64,000 bases of DNA, taken from positions 4,803 to 68,802 of the forward strand of contig DASXES010000030.1 of NCBI GenBank assembly GCA_036489975.1, read 5' to 3'. The translations under genes were made by a program, and so were the position numbers. The stretch comes from Roseiarcus sp036489975 (GTDB taxonomy: Bacteria > Pseudomonadota > Alphaproteobacteria > Rhizobiales > Beijerinckiaceae). Below are positions 44,263-53,280 of the stretch, one piece after another; positions within the stretch are counted from its first letter, which is position 1, and every line of letters begins with the position of its first letter. The notes beneath the pieces are model-generated. The model searched no databases. It was given only the letters and a program-made list of their open reading frames with translations, and was not told the DNA's origin.

Positions 44263-45129
44263 ATGAAATCCGCGCTGCCCATCGCCACGGTCGTTCTCGC
44301 CATTCTCGCGGTCTGGTATGTCGCGGCGGCTCTTCTCAACGCGCCGCTTCAGCGTGACCAGTTCGCCAATGCCGGCCGCACGGACTATTCCACGCAGGAT
44401 CTTATCGCCGGCTCGCTCAACATGGAGCGGCCGAAGCTGCCGGCGCCCCACCAGATCGTGAGCGAACTTTACAAGCTCGTCTTCGCGACCGCGCCGACGT
44501 CGAAGCGCAGCCTCGTCTATCACGGATGGATCACGCTCCAGGAGACGCTGATCGGCTTTATCGCCGGCGGTGCGCTCGGGGTTGCGCTCGCCGTCATGAT
44601 CGTCTCCGTCGGCTGGCTCGAACGCTCAATGATGCCGTGGATCGTCGCCTCGCAGACCATTCCCATCATCGCGCTCGCGCCGATGATCGTGGTGATCCTC
44701 AGCCAGTTCAACATTACCGGGATCGCGCCCAAGGCGGCGATCGCCGCTTATCTCTGCTTCTTCCCGATCACTGTCGGCATGGTCAAGGGCTTCCGCTCGC
44801 CCGACCCGCTGCATCTCGATCTCATGCGCACCTATTCGGCGACCCGCGCGCAAACTTTCTTGAAGCTTCGCGCGCCCGCAAGCGCGCCCTTCTTCTTCGC
44901 CAGCATGAAGGTTGGCGCGGCGGCCGCGCTGGTCGGCGCCATCGTCGCCGAAGTGACGAAAAGCGAGGACGGCGGCATCGGCGCCCGGCTGCTCGCCGGC
45001 TCCTACTATGGGCAGACGGTTCAGATCTGGGCGGCGTTGTTCGTAGGCGCTGCGATGTCGGCCGTGCTGGTCGGCCTCATCGGCTTCGCGGGGCAGGCGG
45101 TCGAACGGCGCATGGGTTTCTTGAGATGA
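44263..45129 (+). CDS. ABC transporter permease 1
   Basis: The 288-residue permease has about six hydrophobic helices and the BPD permease loop with EAA-like pattern (AMMIV...DPLHLDLMRTYSATRAQ). It is N-terminally extended compared with the second permease, including a variable 60-residue segment before the first BPD helix. The stop overlaps the start of permease 2 by 4 bases (ATGA). Together the two form the heterodimeric channel of the importer. Confidence 0.85.
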   Translation: MKSALPIATVVLAILAVWYVAAALLNAPLQRDQFANAGRTDYSTQDLIAGSLNMERPKLPAPHQIVSELYKLVFATAPTSKRSLVYHGWITLQETLIGFIAGGALGVALAVMIVSVGWLERSMMPWIVASQTIPIIALAPMIVVILSQFNITGIAPKAAIAAYLCFFPITVGMVKGFRSPDPLHLDLMRTYSATRAQTFLKLRAPASAPFFFASMKVGAAAALVGAIVAEVTKSEDGGIGARLLAGSYYGQTVQIWAALFVGAAMSAVLVGLIGFAGQAVERRMGFLR

Positions 45130-45902
45130 TCGCGCGCCGCCTTGGCCCTCTCGTCCCGCCGATCGTGTTTGGCGCGGCGGTGCTTGCCCTCTGGGAGGCG
45201 GTCGTCAGGATCGGCGGGGTGCCGCAGGTCATCCTTCCGGCCCCCACCGCCATCATGGCGCGCTTCTTCTCCTCGCTGCCGACGCTCTGGGTCGATCTCG
45301 TTCAGACGATGAAAGGCGTGCTCGCGGGCTACACGATCGGCTCCGCCGCGGGGCTTGGCGTCGCAATCCTGATCGACCGCTCGCAGTTCCTGCAGCGCGG
45401 TCTCCTGCCGATCGGCAATTTCGTTTCCGCGCTGCCGATCGTCGGCATCGCGCCGATCATGGTGATGTGGTTCGGCTTCGACTGGCCTTCGAAGGCCGCG
45501 GTCGTCGTGGTGATGACCTTCTTCCCGATGCTGGTGAACACGGTCGCGGGGCTCGAAAGCGCGGGCGCGATGGAGCGGGATCTCATGAACACCTACGCCG
45601 CCGACTACTGGCAGACGCTGCTTTCGCTTCGCCTGCCCGCGGCGTTGCCGTTCATCTTCAATGCGCTGAAGATCAATACGACGCTGGCCATGATCGGCGC
45701 GATCGTGGCCGAGTTCTTCGGCACGCCGATCGTGGGCATGGGCTTCCGCATTTCGACCGAGGTCGGGCATCTCAGCATCGACATGGTCTGGGCGACGATC
45801 GTCGTCGCCGCGCTGACCGGGTCGCTGTTCTATGCGCTGGTCGCAGGCGTCGAGCGGCGCGTCACCTTCTGGCACGCCTCCTATCGGGCGAAGGAGGCTT
45901 GA
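45126..45902 (+). CDS. ABC transporter permease 2
   Basis: The 258-residue permease has the same BPD fold as permease 1 with the loop MERDLMNTYAADYWQTLLSL for docking to the ATPase. It starts at ATG 45126 overlapping the first permease stop. Having two distinct permease genes is typical for the NitT/TauT and ThiX-like families. It ends 67 bases before the binding-protein gene. Confidence 0.85.
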   Translation: MIARRLGPLVPPIVFGAAVLALWEAVVRIGGVPQVILPAPTAIMARFFSSLPTLWVDLVQTMKGVLAGYTIGSAAGLGVAILIDRSQFLQRGLLPIGNFVSALPIVGIAPIMVMWFGFDWPSKAAVVVVMTFFPMLVNTVAGLESAGAMERDLMNTYAADYWQTLLSLRLPAALPFIFNALKINTTLAMIGAIVAEFFGTPIVGMGFRISTEVGHLSIDMVWATIVVAALTGSLFYALVAGVERRVTFWHASYRAKEA

Positions 45903-45969
45903 GCTTTCCACCGCATGCGGTAGTCATTAGGCGGCGGAGAACATCGGGTTCAACAGGGAGCGCGCACAA

Positions 45970-46962
45970 ATGAAATCGATCATGTTCACACTCGCCGGCG
46001 TCGCGGCGCTGGCGGCCGCGAGCGGCGCACAGGCGGCCGACAAGGTCACACTGCAGCTCAAATGGGTCGCGGACGCGCAGTTCGCCGGCTATTACGTCGC
46101 CAAGGACAAGGGCTTCTACAAGGACGAGGGGCTCGACGTCACGATCAAGCCGGGCGGGCCCGACGTCGCGCCCGAGCAGGTGATCGCTGGCGGCGGGGCC
46201 GATGTGATCGTCGACTGGATGCCCGCCGCCCTCGCCGCGCGTGAAAAGGGCGAGCCCTTGGTCAACATCGCCCAGCCGTTCAAGCATTCCGGGCTCGAGC
46301 TCACCTGCCGCGCCGACACCGGCATCAAGAAGCCCGAGGACCTCAAGGGCCGCACGCTGGGCGTCTGGTTCTACGGCAACGAATATCCGTTCCTGAACTG
46401 GATGGGCAAGCTGCACTTCAAGACTGACGGCTCGCCGGACGGGGTTAAGGTGGTGAAGCAGGGCTTCAACGTCGATCCGCTCCTGCAGAAGCAGGCCGAC
46501 TGCATCTCGACCATGACCTACAACGAATATTTCCAGGTGCTCGACGCCGGCTACAAGCCCGAGCAGCTCGTGGTGTTCAAATACGGGGACGAGGGCGTCT
46601 CGACGCTCGAGGACGGCCTCTATGCGATGGAGGACAAGCTCAAGGATCCGGCTTTCGTCGACAAGATGGCCCGGTTCGTGAAGGCCTCGATGAAAGGCTG
46701 GGACTACGCCCGCGCCCATCCCGAGGAGGCAGTCAAGATCGTGCTCGACAACGACACGTCCGGCGCCCAGACGGAGCATCACCAGACGCAGATGATGGGC
46801 GAGATCAACAAGCTGACGGAAGGCTCCGACGGGCGCCTCGACAAGGCCGATTACGAGCGCACGGTCAAGACGCTGCTCACCGGCGGCTCCGACCCGGTGA
46901 TCACCAAGGAGCCGACCGGCGCCTATACCACGGCGGTAACCGACAAGGCGCTCGGCAAGTAA
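45970..46962 (+). CDS. ABC transporter substrate-binding protein (NMT1/ThiY-like)
   Basis: The 330-residue periplasmic protein has a signal peptide (MKSIMFTLAGVAALAAASGA, cleavage after AQAA) and the NMT1/THI5-like motif QLKWVADAQFAGYYVAKDKG near residue 30. Proteins of this group bind pyrimidines, hydroxymethylpyrimidine or similar compounds. Together with the RutR-controlled enzyme genes, a pyrimidine such as uracil or a hydantoin is the likely ligand. A hairpin terminator follows. Confidence 0.88.
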   Translation: MKSIMFTLAGVAALAAASGAQAADKVTLQLKWVADAQFAGYYVAKDKGFYKDEGLDVTIKPGGPDVAPEQVIAGGGADVIVDWMPAALAAREKGEPLVNIAQPFKHSGLELTCRADTGIKKPEDLKGRTLGVWFYGNEYPFLNWMGKLHFKTDGSPDGVKVVKQGFNVDPLLQKQADCISTMTYNEYFQVLDAGYKPEQLVVFKYGDEGVSTLEDGLYAMEDKLKDPAFVDKMARFVKASMKGWDYARAHPEEAVKIVLDNDTSGAQTEHHQTQMMGEINKLTEGSDGRLDKADYERTVKTLLTGGSDPVITKEPTGAYTTAVTDKALGK

Positions 46963-46980
46963 GCGAGGCCGGCTGCGAAC

Positions 46981-47014
46981 AGGGCGCCGGCGTCTCGGCG
47001 CCCTGAGGCCGCTC
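46981..47014 (+). terminator. Hairpin terminator ending the pyrimidine operon
   Basis: AGGGCGCC (46981-46988) and GGCGCCCT (46997-47004) form a perfect 8-base stem with an 8-base loop, and a CTCTTT run follows. It lies 18 bases past the binding-protein stop codon. Confidence 0.65.
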
Positions 47015-47133
47015 TTTCCGGGAGCAGCGGCAAGATCAGCGCGACTGATCGCGCTCAACGCCACAAGGGCGCGCGTTCGCGCTTCGCGCCATAGGGCGAT
47101 GATCGGTTCCGATCATCGCGTCTTGGCTCTAGC

Positions 47134-48264
47134 TTAAATCTCCACCGCCTCGCCGACGGCCTGCGCGACCACCCGCTCGCCCACTGTGTGGGCGTCGGTT
47201 CGCGCCGCCAACCCGCGCACCAGATCGTGAATGAAGCGCAATTTCTCCACCACCGCGGGCGCGATGACGAACGGATAAAGATCGGGCCGGCCCATCGCCC
47301 GATTGACGCTGTTCATGGCGACGACGAAGGGCGTCCAGGATTCGACGATATGGTCGATCGGGCCTTCCACATAAGGGTCAAAGTCGAGCTTGGCGAAATG
47401 CGCCCCCTCCCTGTCCACGGCCGGGGCGATCCGGACCCCGAAAGCGTTCGCGGTCTCGAGCGTATCGACGATGTGCAGATAATGCGCCCAGGTCTCGGCG
47501 AAATCCTCCCAAGGATGGGAGGTCGCGTAGGCTGAGACGAAGCGCTCGGGCCAATCCGCCGGCGGACCCTGCTCGTAATGGCGCTTGAGCGCCGCCTCGT
47601 AATCCTGGGTATCGTCCCCGAACGTCGCGCGGCATTGTTCGAGCCTGCCGCCGTCGCGGACGAGAATGTCCCAATAGTGGTGTCCGACCTCGTGGCGGAA
47701 ATGGCCGAGCAGGCTGCGATAAGGCTCGGCCAGTTCCGCCCGGCGCTTCTCGATCTCGGCGCTGTTGGCTTCCGCCAGCGCGATCGTCACCACGCCGTCG
47801 TCGTGTCCCGTCATCACTTTGGGGCCGGAGGGATGGGGCGGATCGGCGAGGAATTCGAACGCCAGCCCGTGGGCGGGGTCTTCGGCGCGTGTCTTGAGCG
47901 GCAGTTTCCAGCGCAGGAGGCTGTAGAACAGCCGGTGCTTGGCGAGCTCGATGTCGCGCCAGGCGACGAGATGGGAGGCTTGAGAGATATCGGGAATCGT
48001 ATCGTTGTGCCGGCAGGCGATGCAGAGACGGTCCTGACCGCCCGCCGCCGTCAGCCAATTGCAGACGTCGTAGTCCGCGTTGGCGCAGAAACGGCGCTGA
48101 ACGCCGTCGGCCTGCAAAGGCGCCCAGGATTCCCCGCCCGCCGGCTCAACCGCCTTCAGGGTCTCAACCTCGGGAACATAGGCGAGCCGATGGCCGCAGC
48201 GGCCGCAGGTTCGATTCTCGAAGTAGATGATGTTGTCGCACGCTTGGCACCGGAACAATTTCAT
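47134..48264 (-). CDS. Putative zinc-binding metallopeptidase with N-terminal zinc ribbon
   Basis: The 376-residue protein starts with a zinc ribbon (Cys6, Cys9, Cys20, Cys23: CxxC...CGRCGH) and has the zincin motif HEVGHHYWD at residues 191-199, and a later DFAETWAHYLH segment in which the third ligand likely lies. It fits the putative zinc-binding metallopeptidase family (Peptidase_Mx type). Function unknown. The ATG at 48264 begins the zinc ribbon; the open frame extends upstream without conserved sequence. It is divergent from the next gene. Confidence 0.8.
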   Translation of the reverse strand: MKLFRCQACDNIIYFENRTCGRCGHRLAYVPEVETLKAVEPAGGESWAPLQADGVQRRFCANADYDVCNWLTAAGGQDRLCIACRHNDTIPDISQASHLVAWRDIELAKHRLFYSLLRWKLPLKTRAEDPAHGLAFEFLADPPHPSGPKVMTGHDDGVVTIALAEANSAEIEKRRAELAEPYRSLLGHFRHEVGHHYWDILVRDGGRLEQCRATFGDDTQDYEAALKRHYEQGPPADWPERFVSAYATSHPWEDFAETWAHYLHIVDTLETANAFGVRIAPAVDREGAHFAKLDFDPYVEGPIDHIVESWTPFVVAMNSVNRAMGRPDLYPFVIAPAVVEKLRFIHDLVRGLAARTDAHTVGERVVAQAVGEAVEI

Positions 48265-48331
48265 GAGTCGACCCCGGAGGCTGAGGGCGGGAAACGCGCA
48301 AGGCGCCAAAATCGTTCCAACGAACCGCGTG

Positions 48332-48369
48332 GGCTTAAGATCAGGCTTGGGGCTTAAGATCAGGCTTGG
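48332..48369 (+). repeat. Perfect tandem 19-base duplication
   Basis: GGCTTAAGATCAGGCTTGG occurs at 48332-48350 and again at 48351-48369 with no spacer. It lies between divergent genes, upstream of the small gene at 48439. It has the look of a recent slippage duplication. Confidence 0.9.
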
Positions 48370-48438
48370 AGCGCGCGCCTTCCGCTGCGAAAAGGGGGCC
48401 CTTTCGCCAAGGCGACAAACCCTTATCGGAGTTAAGCA

Positions 48439-48708
48439 ATGCGGGTGAAGCTATTTTCACAGGGCGTGACCACGCCGATCAAGTCGCTGGAGGACGCCGT
48501 CAACGAGTTCCTGGAATCGCAGCGGCCGCAGGTCATGCATGTGGGCGTGAGCGCGAGCGACATCGAGAGGGTCGCCTCCGTCTGGTACGAGGAGCCGCAT
48601 CATCGGACGGTCGAACAGACCATGGCGGAATTGGAGGAAATAGCCGAAGAGCCGGCCCCGGAGGGCGATATGGCCTCAGGCGGGCGCGGGGCCAATCGCG
48701 CGACTTGA
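48439..48708 (+). CDS. Small conserved hypothetical protein
   Basis: The 89-residue protein starts MRVKLFSQGVTTPIKSLEDA and contains a compact alpha/beta stretch (SQRPQVMHVGVSASDIE) followed by an acidic tail. GGAGTTAAGC precedes the ATG. No signal peptide and no known domain is recognised. It is upstream of a gene with an SOS box in its start region but ends 168 bases before it, so they are probably not one unit. Confidence 0.6.
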   Translation: MRVKLFSQGVTTPIKSLEDAVNEFLESQRPQVMHVGVSASDIERVASVWYEEPHHRTVEQTMAELEEIAEEPAPEGDMASGGRGANRAT

Positions 48709-48858
48709 GGCGAACCCTCCGCCCGCTGTCGTGCCCGCGAAAAGCGGCCCGCAGGGCGCGGTGCGCAATAAGGCAAATTCGCTGGCCTCAGAATTGGCGC
48801 CCCGTGCGGGAGTCGGCTTTTACCCGAGATCGACATTTTCTTGCCAGACGGCCGCTAT

Positions 48859-48873
48859 GTTCTATATTTGTTC
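48859..48873 (+). promoter_or_regulatory. LexA (SOS) box overlapping the start of the HTH gene
   Basis: GTTCTATATTTGTTC is a perfect GTTC-N7-GTTC box, differing from the dnaE2 box at one spacer base. It ends 2 bases before the ATG at 48876. A LexA dimer here would block transcription start or elongation. Confidence 0.82.
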
Positions 48874-48875
48874 TT

Positions 48876-49442
48876 ATGGTAATGCGCGAAATCCCGAAGT
48901 CTGGTTCTGCCGAAACGCCGTCCCGCAACTTCCCTCGGCGGGGCGGGTCATCGGGGTCGCGAAGAGCCACCCGGTGCGAAAAGGTCCAGCGCGAAGAGCG
49001 GATCGTGGGTCTCCTCAATCGCGGCGCTTCGGTGCCGGAGATCGCGGCCAGCGAGGGCCTTACGCTCAAGCGGATGCGCAATGTCGTGCGCGAGGTCCTT
49101 GCTGAACGTATGCCGCAGCCTCCGGCCGAATTCCTCGCCGTTCAGGTCAGCAGGCTCAACGAAGCGTTGCTCGTGTCTTTCACCGCGATGCACGGGCCCA
49201 AAGCGGGTGCGAACTTCGAGGCGGTCGATCGGGTGGTAAAAATCGTCCGCGAGCTTGACCGCTATCACGGATTCGCCGCTGCTTCCCGGCCGCGAGAGGA
49301 ACGCGAGGAACCTGAGCCGCGCCGGCTTCCGCCGCCCGTCGAGGCGCCGCTGGCGCTCGAAGGCCCAGGCCCGAGTGACTCGCTAATCGCCCCGCAAGCC
49401 GTTGAAAAGGCTCGATTCGGACTCGCTAATTCAGAGCGCTAG
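48876..49442 (+). CDS. Helix-turn-helix protein of unknown function, probable SOS gene
   Basis: The 188-residue product has an Arg/Ser-rich N-terminal tail, a helix-turn-helix (LLNRGASVPEIAASEGLTLK near residue 48) and a helical region (VRELDRYHGFAA) before a Pro/Glu-rich tail. It belongs to an uncharacterised alphaproteobacterial group; the helix-turn-helix part also recalls DNA-binding parts of phage or transposon proteins. A perfect LexA box overlaps the start region. The last about 15 codons contain a copy of the dispersed repeat core (49402-49421), so the C-terminus was probably altered by it. The true start could lie downstream of the first ATG. Confidence 0.6.
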   Translation: MVMREIPKSGSAETPSRNFPRRGGSSGSRRATRCEKVQREERIVGLLNRGASVPEIAASEGLTLKRMRNVVREVLAERMPQPPAEFLAVQVSRLNEALLVSFTAMHGPKAGANFEAVDRVVKIVRELDRYHGFAAASRPREEREEPEPRRLPPPVEAPLALEGPGPSDSLIAPQAVEKARFGLANSER

Positions 49443-49546
49443 CGACCCTTTTCCTGGGGGAGAAAGGACCTTGGCGCGCCGATCGCAGAGACCGGGACCG
49501 CCCTGCCCTCGCGCCCGACCCTCGATCCGGTTGGAAGAGGCCCCTC

Positions 49547-51124
49547 CTACCGCTCCCTCAAGGCTTCCGATCCGATTTTGGCCAAGGGCGAAAGCAGATA
49601 GTCGAGGACGCGCCGGGAGTCCGTCCTGATTTCAACGGTGACGGTCATGCCCGGAGTCAAAGGTATGTTCGCATTGTCGATTTTCATCGCGCTTTCGTCG
49701 AGCGAAACGGTCACCGGAAAAACGAAGCTTTCAGGCTGCCCGGGAGCGCTGGGCTGCTCGGGCGCCACGTTGGCCGAGGCGGTCGCGTTGGCCAGCGCCC
49801 GTTTGGCGTCCTGCTCGGCGACGGCGGCGGAGGCGATGTTAACGACCTTGCCATGCAGGGCGCCGAACCGGGTGAAGGGGAAGGCGTCGACCTTGATCAC
49901 CGCGTCCTGGCCCGGCTTGATGAAGCCGATATCGAGGTTCGCCACCAGCGCCTCGACCTGAAGCTTGCCGCCGATCGGCGTCAGCACAATGAGCTGCTGG
50001 CCGGTGGTGACGACCTGGCCGACCGTCGTGACGGCCATCTGCTGAACGACGCCGTCGGTCGGCGCATAAAGGCGCGTGCGGGCAAGGCGCGCGTCCGCCT
50101 TGGCGAGCGATGAACGCGCTTCGTCCGCCTTGCGCGCAGCGTCTGCGAGCTTGTTCTCGTTGTCGGCGATGAACTGGGAAATGGCCTTGGCCTTCTCGCT
50201 GCGCACCGAGCGGACCGCCGCGTCGGTCTCGATCAGCTGCCCCTGGTCGGAGGCGAGCGCGGCTTGTGACTTCTCCAGTTCCTCCTTGGCGTTATAGAGA
50301 TCGATCTTGGTGCCGACGTTGAGGTCGATCGCCTGCTGCCGGGTCGAGACGCGCTGGTTCAAGGTCTCCATCAGCGTGTTCTGGAAGGCGATGCTCATGT
50401 TGAGGCGCTTCTGCGTCGCGAGCTTCTCAGCCATCTGTCTGTCGAGCGCCTTGAGCTGGTCGGAAAGCTGGGCTAGATCGGCGCGCAGCACGGCTTCCTG
50501 GCGCAAGCGGAACTGTTCGGGCACAGCGGCGCCCCAGGCGACCTGCAGCACCGGCTCTCCGGCGAGATCCTCGACTGGAGCGGAGTCGACCGTCGGCGCC
50601 TCTTCCTGGCTGCGCGCGTCAAGCCGATCCCGCGCGCCCTGCCCGTCGATCTGCGCCGCCCGGACGGCGTCGATCGCGTAACGGCGCCGCGCCACCTCGG
50701 CCAGACTGGCGTCAAGCGCATCCTTGGCGCTCGTAGCGTCGGCCCTGGCTTCCGCCGGATCGAGCTCCAGCAGCAAATCGCCCGCCTTGACCGCCTGGCC
50801 CCTCACGACATGGATGGCGGCGACCTTGCCTGGATCGAGCGGCTCGATCACCTTGGCGTAGCCGACCGGCTCGATCTTGCCCGGCGCCGTCGCGTGAACG
50901 TCCAGCCGGCCGAAATACGACCAGATCAGCGCCGCCAGCGCACAGGCGCTGATCGTCGCGATGAGCGCGATCGGCAGCGGCGGGGGCGGCGTCTCCAGGA
51001 TTTCAAGCGCGGCCGGCAGGAATTCGCGGTCCCGGCCCGTGACGGCGGGAAGCGCCGGCCGTGACGGCCGGGGCGGCGATGGGGGCGGAGGCGCCTCGGG
51101 GGGCGGCGCGGCGCGCTCGTTCAT
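49547..51124 (-). CDS. Type I secretion membrane fusion protein (HlyD family)
   Basis: The 525-residue protein has a Pro-rich cytoplasmic N-terminus, one membrane helix near residues 51-70 (LPIALIATISACALAALIWS), lipoyl halves separated by a long coiled coil (about residues 110-360) and the HlyD-type C-terminus NIPLTPGMTVTVEIRTDSRR. It forms the periplasmic adaptor of a type I secretion system with the ATPase encoded immediately upstream, with which it overlaps by 4 bases. No TolC-like partner and no RTX substrate gene is next to it. Confidence 0.88.
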   Translation of the reverse strand: MNERAAPPPEAPPPPSPPRPSRPALPAVTGRDREFLPAALEILETPPPPLPIALIATISACALAALIWSYFGRLDVHATAPGKIEPVGYAKVIEPLDPGKVAAIHVVRGQAVKAGDLLLELDPAEARADATSAKDALDASLAEVARRRYAIDAVRAAQIDGQGARDRLDARSQEEAPTVDSAPVEDLAGEPVLQVAWGAAVPEQFRLRQEAVLRADLAQLSDQLKALDRQMAEKLATQKRLNMSIAFQNTLMETLNQRVSTRQQAIDLNVGTKIDLYNAKEELEKSQAALASDQGQLIETDAAVRSVRSEKAKAISQFIADNENKLADAARKADEARSSLAKADARLARTRLYAPTDGVVQQMAVTTVGQVVTTGQQLIVLTPIGGKLQVEALVANLDIGFIKPGQDAVIKVDAFPFTRFGALHGKVVNIASAAVAEQDAKRALANATASANVAPEQPSAPGQPESFVFPVTVSLDESAMKIDNANIPLTPGMTVTVEIRTDSRRVLDYLLSPLAKIGSEALRER

Positions 51125-53280
51125 GCCGGCGCCCTCACCCTCGCCTGGTCCGATTGCAGCGCCCAGAGCCGAGCATAGAGCCCCCCCTTGCGGTCGAGCA
51201 GTTCTTCGTGCCCGCCAACCTCCACGATCTGGCCCCTGAACATGCCCACAATCCGGGTGCAGGGGCGAACCGCCGCCAGGCGATGGGCGATGATGATGAC
51301 GGTGCGCCCGCGCACGATCGAGCGCATGTTGTCCTGGATGATCCGCTCGCTCTCATAGTCGAGCGCCGAGGTCGCTTCGTCGAGGATGAGAATGCGGGGA
51401 TTGGTCACCAGAGCCCGGGCGATGGCGATGCGCTGCCGTTGGCCGCCGGAGAGATTGGCGCCGCGTTCCTCGATCATCGTGTCGTAGCCCTGCGGCAGCT
51501 GGGCGATGAACTCGTCCGCGCCTGCGAGTTTTGCCGCGTGCATCACCACCACGCGCGGCATTGCCGGGTCGCCGAGCGCGATGTTTTCGTGGATGGTGCG
51601 GTTGAACAGCATGTTCTCCTGCAGCACCACCCCGATCTGCCGGCGCAGCCAGCCGGGATCGAGCTGCGCGACGTCGACGCCGTCGATCATCACCTGACCG
51701 AATTGCGGACTGTAGAGGCGCTGGATGAGCTTGGTCAGGGTGGATTTGCCCGAGCCCGAGGGACCAACGACGCCGATCACCTCACCCGGCTCGATCGACA
51801 GCGAGATGTTGCGCAGGACGTCCGCCGCATCGGGCCGATAGCGCATTGTCACGTCGCGAAATGCGATCGCGCCCCGTGGCGGCGGCAGGGTCAAGAGGTT
51901 CTGCGGCGCAGGCTCCGGCGGGGCGTTGAGGATGTCGCCGAGGCGCGCGACCGACACCTGCACCTGCTGAAAATCCTGCCATAATTGCGACAGCCGCAGG
52001 ATCGGCTGGACCACCTGGCTCGCGATCATGTTGAAGGCGATGAGTTCGCCGACCGTCATCGACCCGTTCATCACCGATTGCGCGCCGATAAAGAGGATCA
52101 GCGCAGTCGTGACCTTGCTCACGTACTGGATGAGGTTCTGTCCGAGCGCGCCCGAGATCCCGGCGTTGAACGAGGTGCGCACGTAGGCGGCGAGCCGCTC
52201 CTCCCATTGCGCCTGCATCATCGGCTCGACGCTTGCGGCCTTGAGCGTCTGCGCGCCGACGATCGATTCGACCAGGAACTGCTGCGACCGGGCGCCGCGG
52301 TTGAACTTCTCGTTGATCTGCTCGCGCAGCACTGGCCGGATGAGACTGGCGATGACGACATAGACGGGTATCGAAGCCAGCACGACCACAGTGAGCTTCA
52401 CCGAATAGATGAACATCACCACGAAGAAGATGAGGGTGAACACAAGGTCGAGCAGCGAGGTCAGCCCCTGCCCGGTCAGGAAGCTGCGAATCGTCTCGAG
52501 CTCGCGCATTCGAGCCACGGTCTGGCCCGCCGCGCGGGTCTCAAAATAGGCGAGCGGCAGCCGGAAGAGATGATGGAACAGGCGCCGGCCCAGCTCCACG
52601 TCCATCCGATTCGTGGTGTGACTCAGGGTATAGGTGCGCAGGAACTGCAGGATGGTCTCGAACAAGCCGAGCGTCACCATGCCGATGACCAACACGATCA
52701 GGGTCGAAATGCCCTTGTGAACCAGAACCTTGTCGACGACGAGCTGGAAAAAGATCGGGGTCGCGAGAGCGAACAATTGCACAAACAGCGAGGCGACCAC
52801 CACATGGGCGAGCGCGCGCCGATAACGGATGATCGACGGCCAGAACCAGCGGAACCCGAATGTGTTGGGATCGACGCCCGATCCCGCGAACCGTCGCGTG
52901 ATCAGCACCACGTCGCCGGAGGACAGAGCGACGATCGCCTCTGTCGACAGCTCTTGCGCCGTTCGGGCGATGGGATCGACGAGGCGCGCCATCCCCTTGG
53001 CCGGGCCCGCGCCCAGAACAGCGAAACCGCCCGCCTTGAGGCCGATGATCGCCGGGTAGGGAATGGCGCCGAGGCGCTTGGCGGTCACGTTCCGAAGGAT
53101 GCGCGACTTCAACTGAAGAACGTTGGCGCCGCGAACGATATCTTCAGCCCGCGCGTTTCGGCCGGTCAAGGCGAGCTGATGCTTGAGCTGCGCCGGATCC
53201 CCGGCGATGCGGTAATATCCCGCCACCAGTGAAAGCCCGCACAGCCCGGAATCCATCAGTTGCGCCGGTGGAGATCCCAT
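51121..53280 (-). CDS. Type I secretion ABC transporter with C39-like domain
   Basis: The 719-residue exporter has an N-terminal C39-like peptidase domain, six membrane helices (residues 155-400) and a C-terminal ATPase (Walker A GPSGSGKST near residue 508, signature LSGGQRQ, Walker B ILILDEATSALD). The catalytic Cys position of the C39 fold is Ser here (DSGLCGLS, Ser11), so it would bind but not cut leaders, as in HlyB, where Tyr sits there. It fits RTX-type export. No substrate gene is visible. The C39-like domain carries the remaining loop pattern. Confidence 0.9.
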   Translation of the reverse strand: MGSPPAQLMDSGLCGLSLVAGYYRIAGDPAQLKHQLALTGRNARAEDIVRGANVLQLKSRILRNVTAKRLGAIPYPAIIGLKAGGFAVLGAGPAKGMARLVDPIARTAQELSTEAIVALSSGDVVLITRRFAGSGVDPNTFGFRWFWPSIIRYRRALAHVVVASLFVQLFALATPIFFQLVVDKVLVHKGISTLIVLVIGMVTLGLFETILQFLRTYTLSHTTNRMDVELGRRLFHHLFRLPLAYFETRAAGQTVARMRELETIRSFLTGQGLTSLLDLVFTLIFFVVMFIYSVKLTVVVLASIPVYVVIASLIRPVLREQINEKFNRGARSQQFLVESIVGAQTLKAASVEPMMQAQWEERLAAYVRTSFNAGISGALGQNLIQYVSKVTTALILFIGAQSVMNGSMTVGELIAFNMIASQVVQPILRLSQLWQDFQQVQVSVARLGDILNAPPEPAPQNLLTLPPPRGAIAFRDVTMRYRPDAADVLRNISLSIEPGEVIGVVGPSGSGKSTLTKLIQRLYSPQFGQVMIDGVDVAQLDPGWLRRQIGVVLQENMLFNRTIHENIALGDPAMPRVVVMHAAKLAGADEFIAQLPQGYDTMIEERGANLSGGQRQRIAIARALVTNPRILILDEATSALDYESERIIQDNMRSIVRGRTVIIIAHRLAAVRPCTRIVGMFRGQIVEVGGHEELLDRKGGLYARLWALQSDQARVRAPA

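Noticed and set aside
41638..44523. A 961-codon open frame on the minus strand through the dihydropyrimidinase and ATPase genes
   Set aside because: It lies antisense to well-supported conserved genes and has the Arg/Glu/Ala composition typical of shadow frames in GC-rich DNA.
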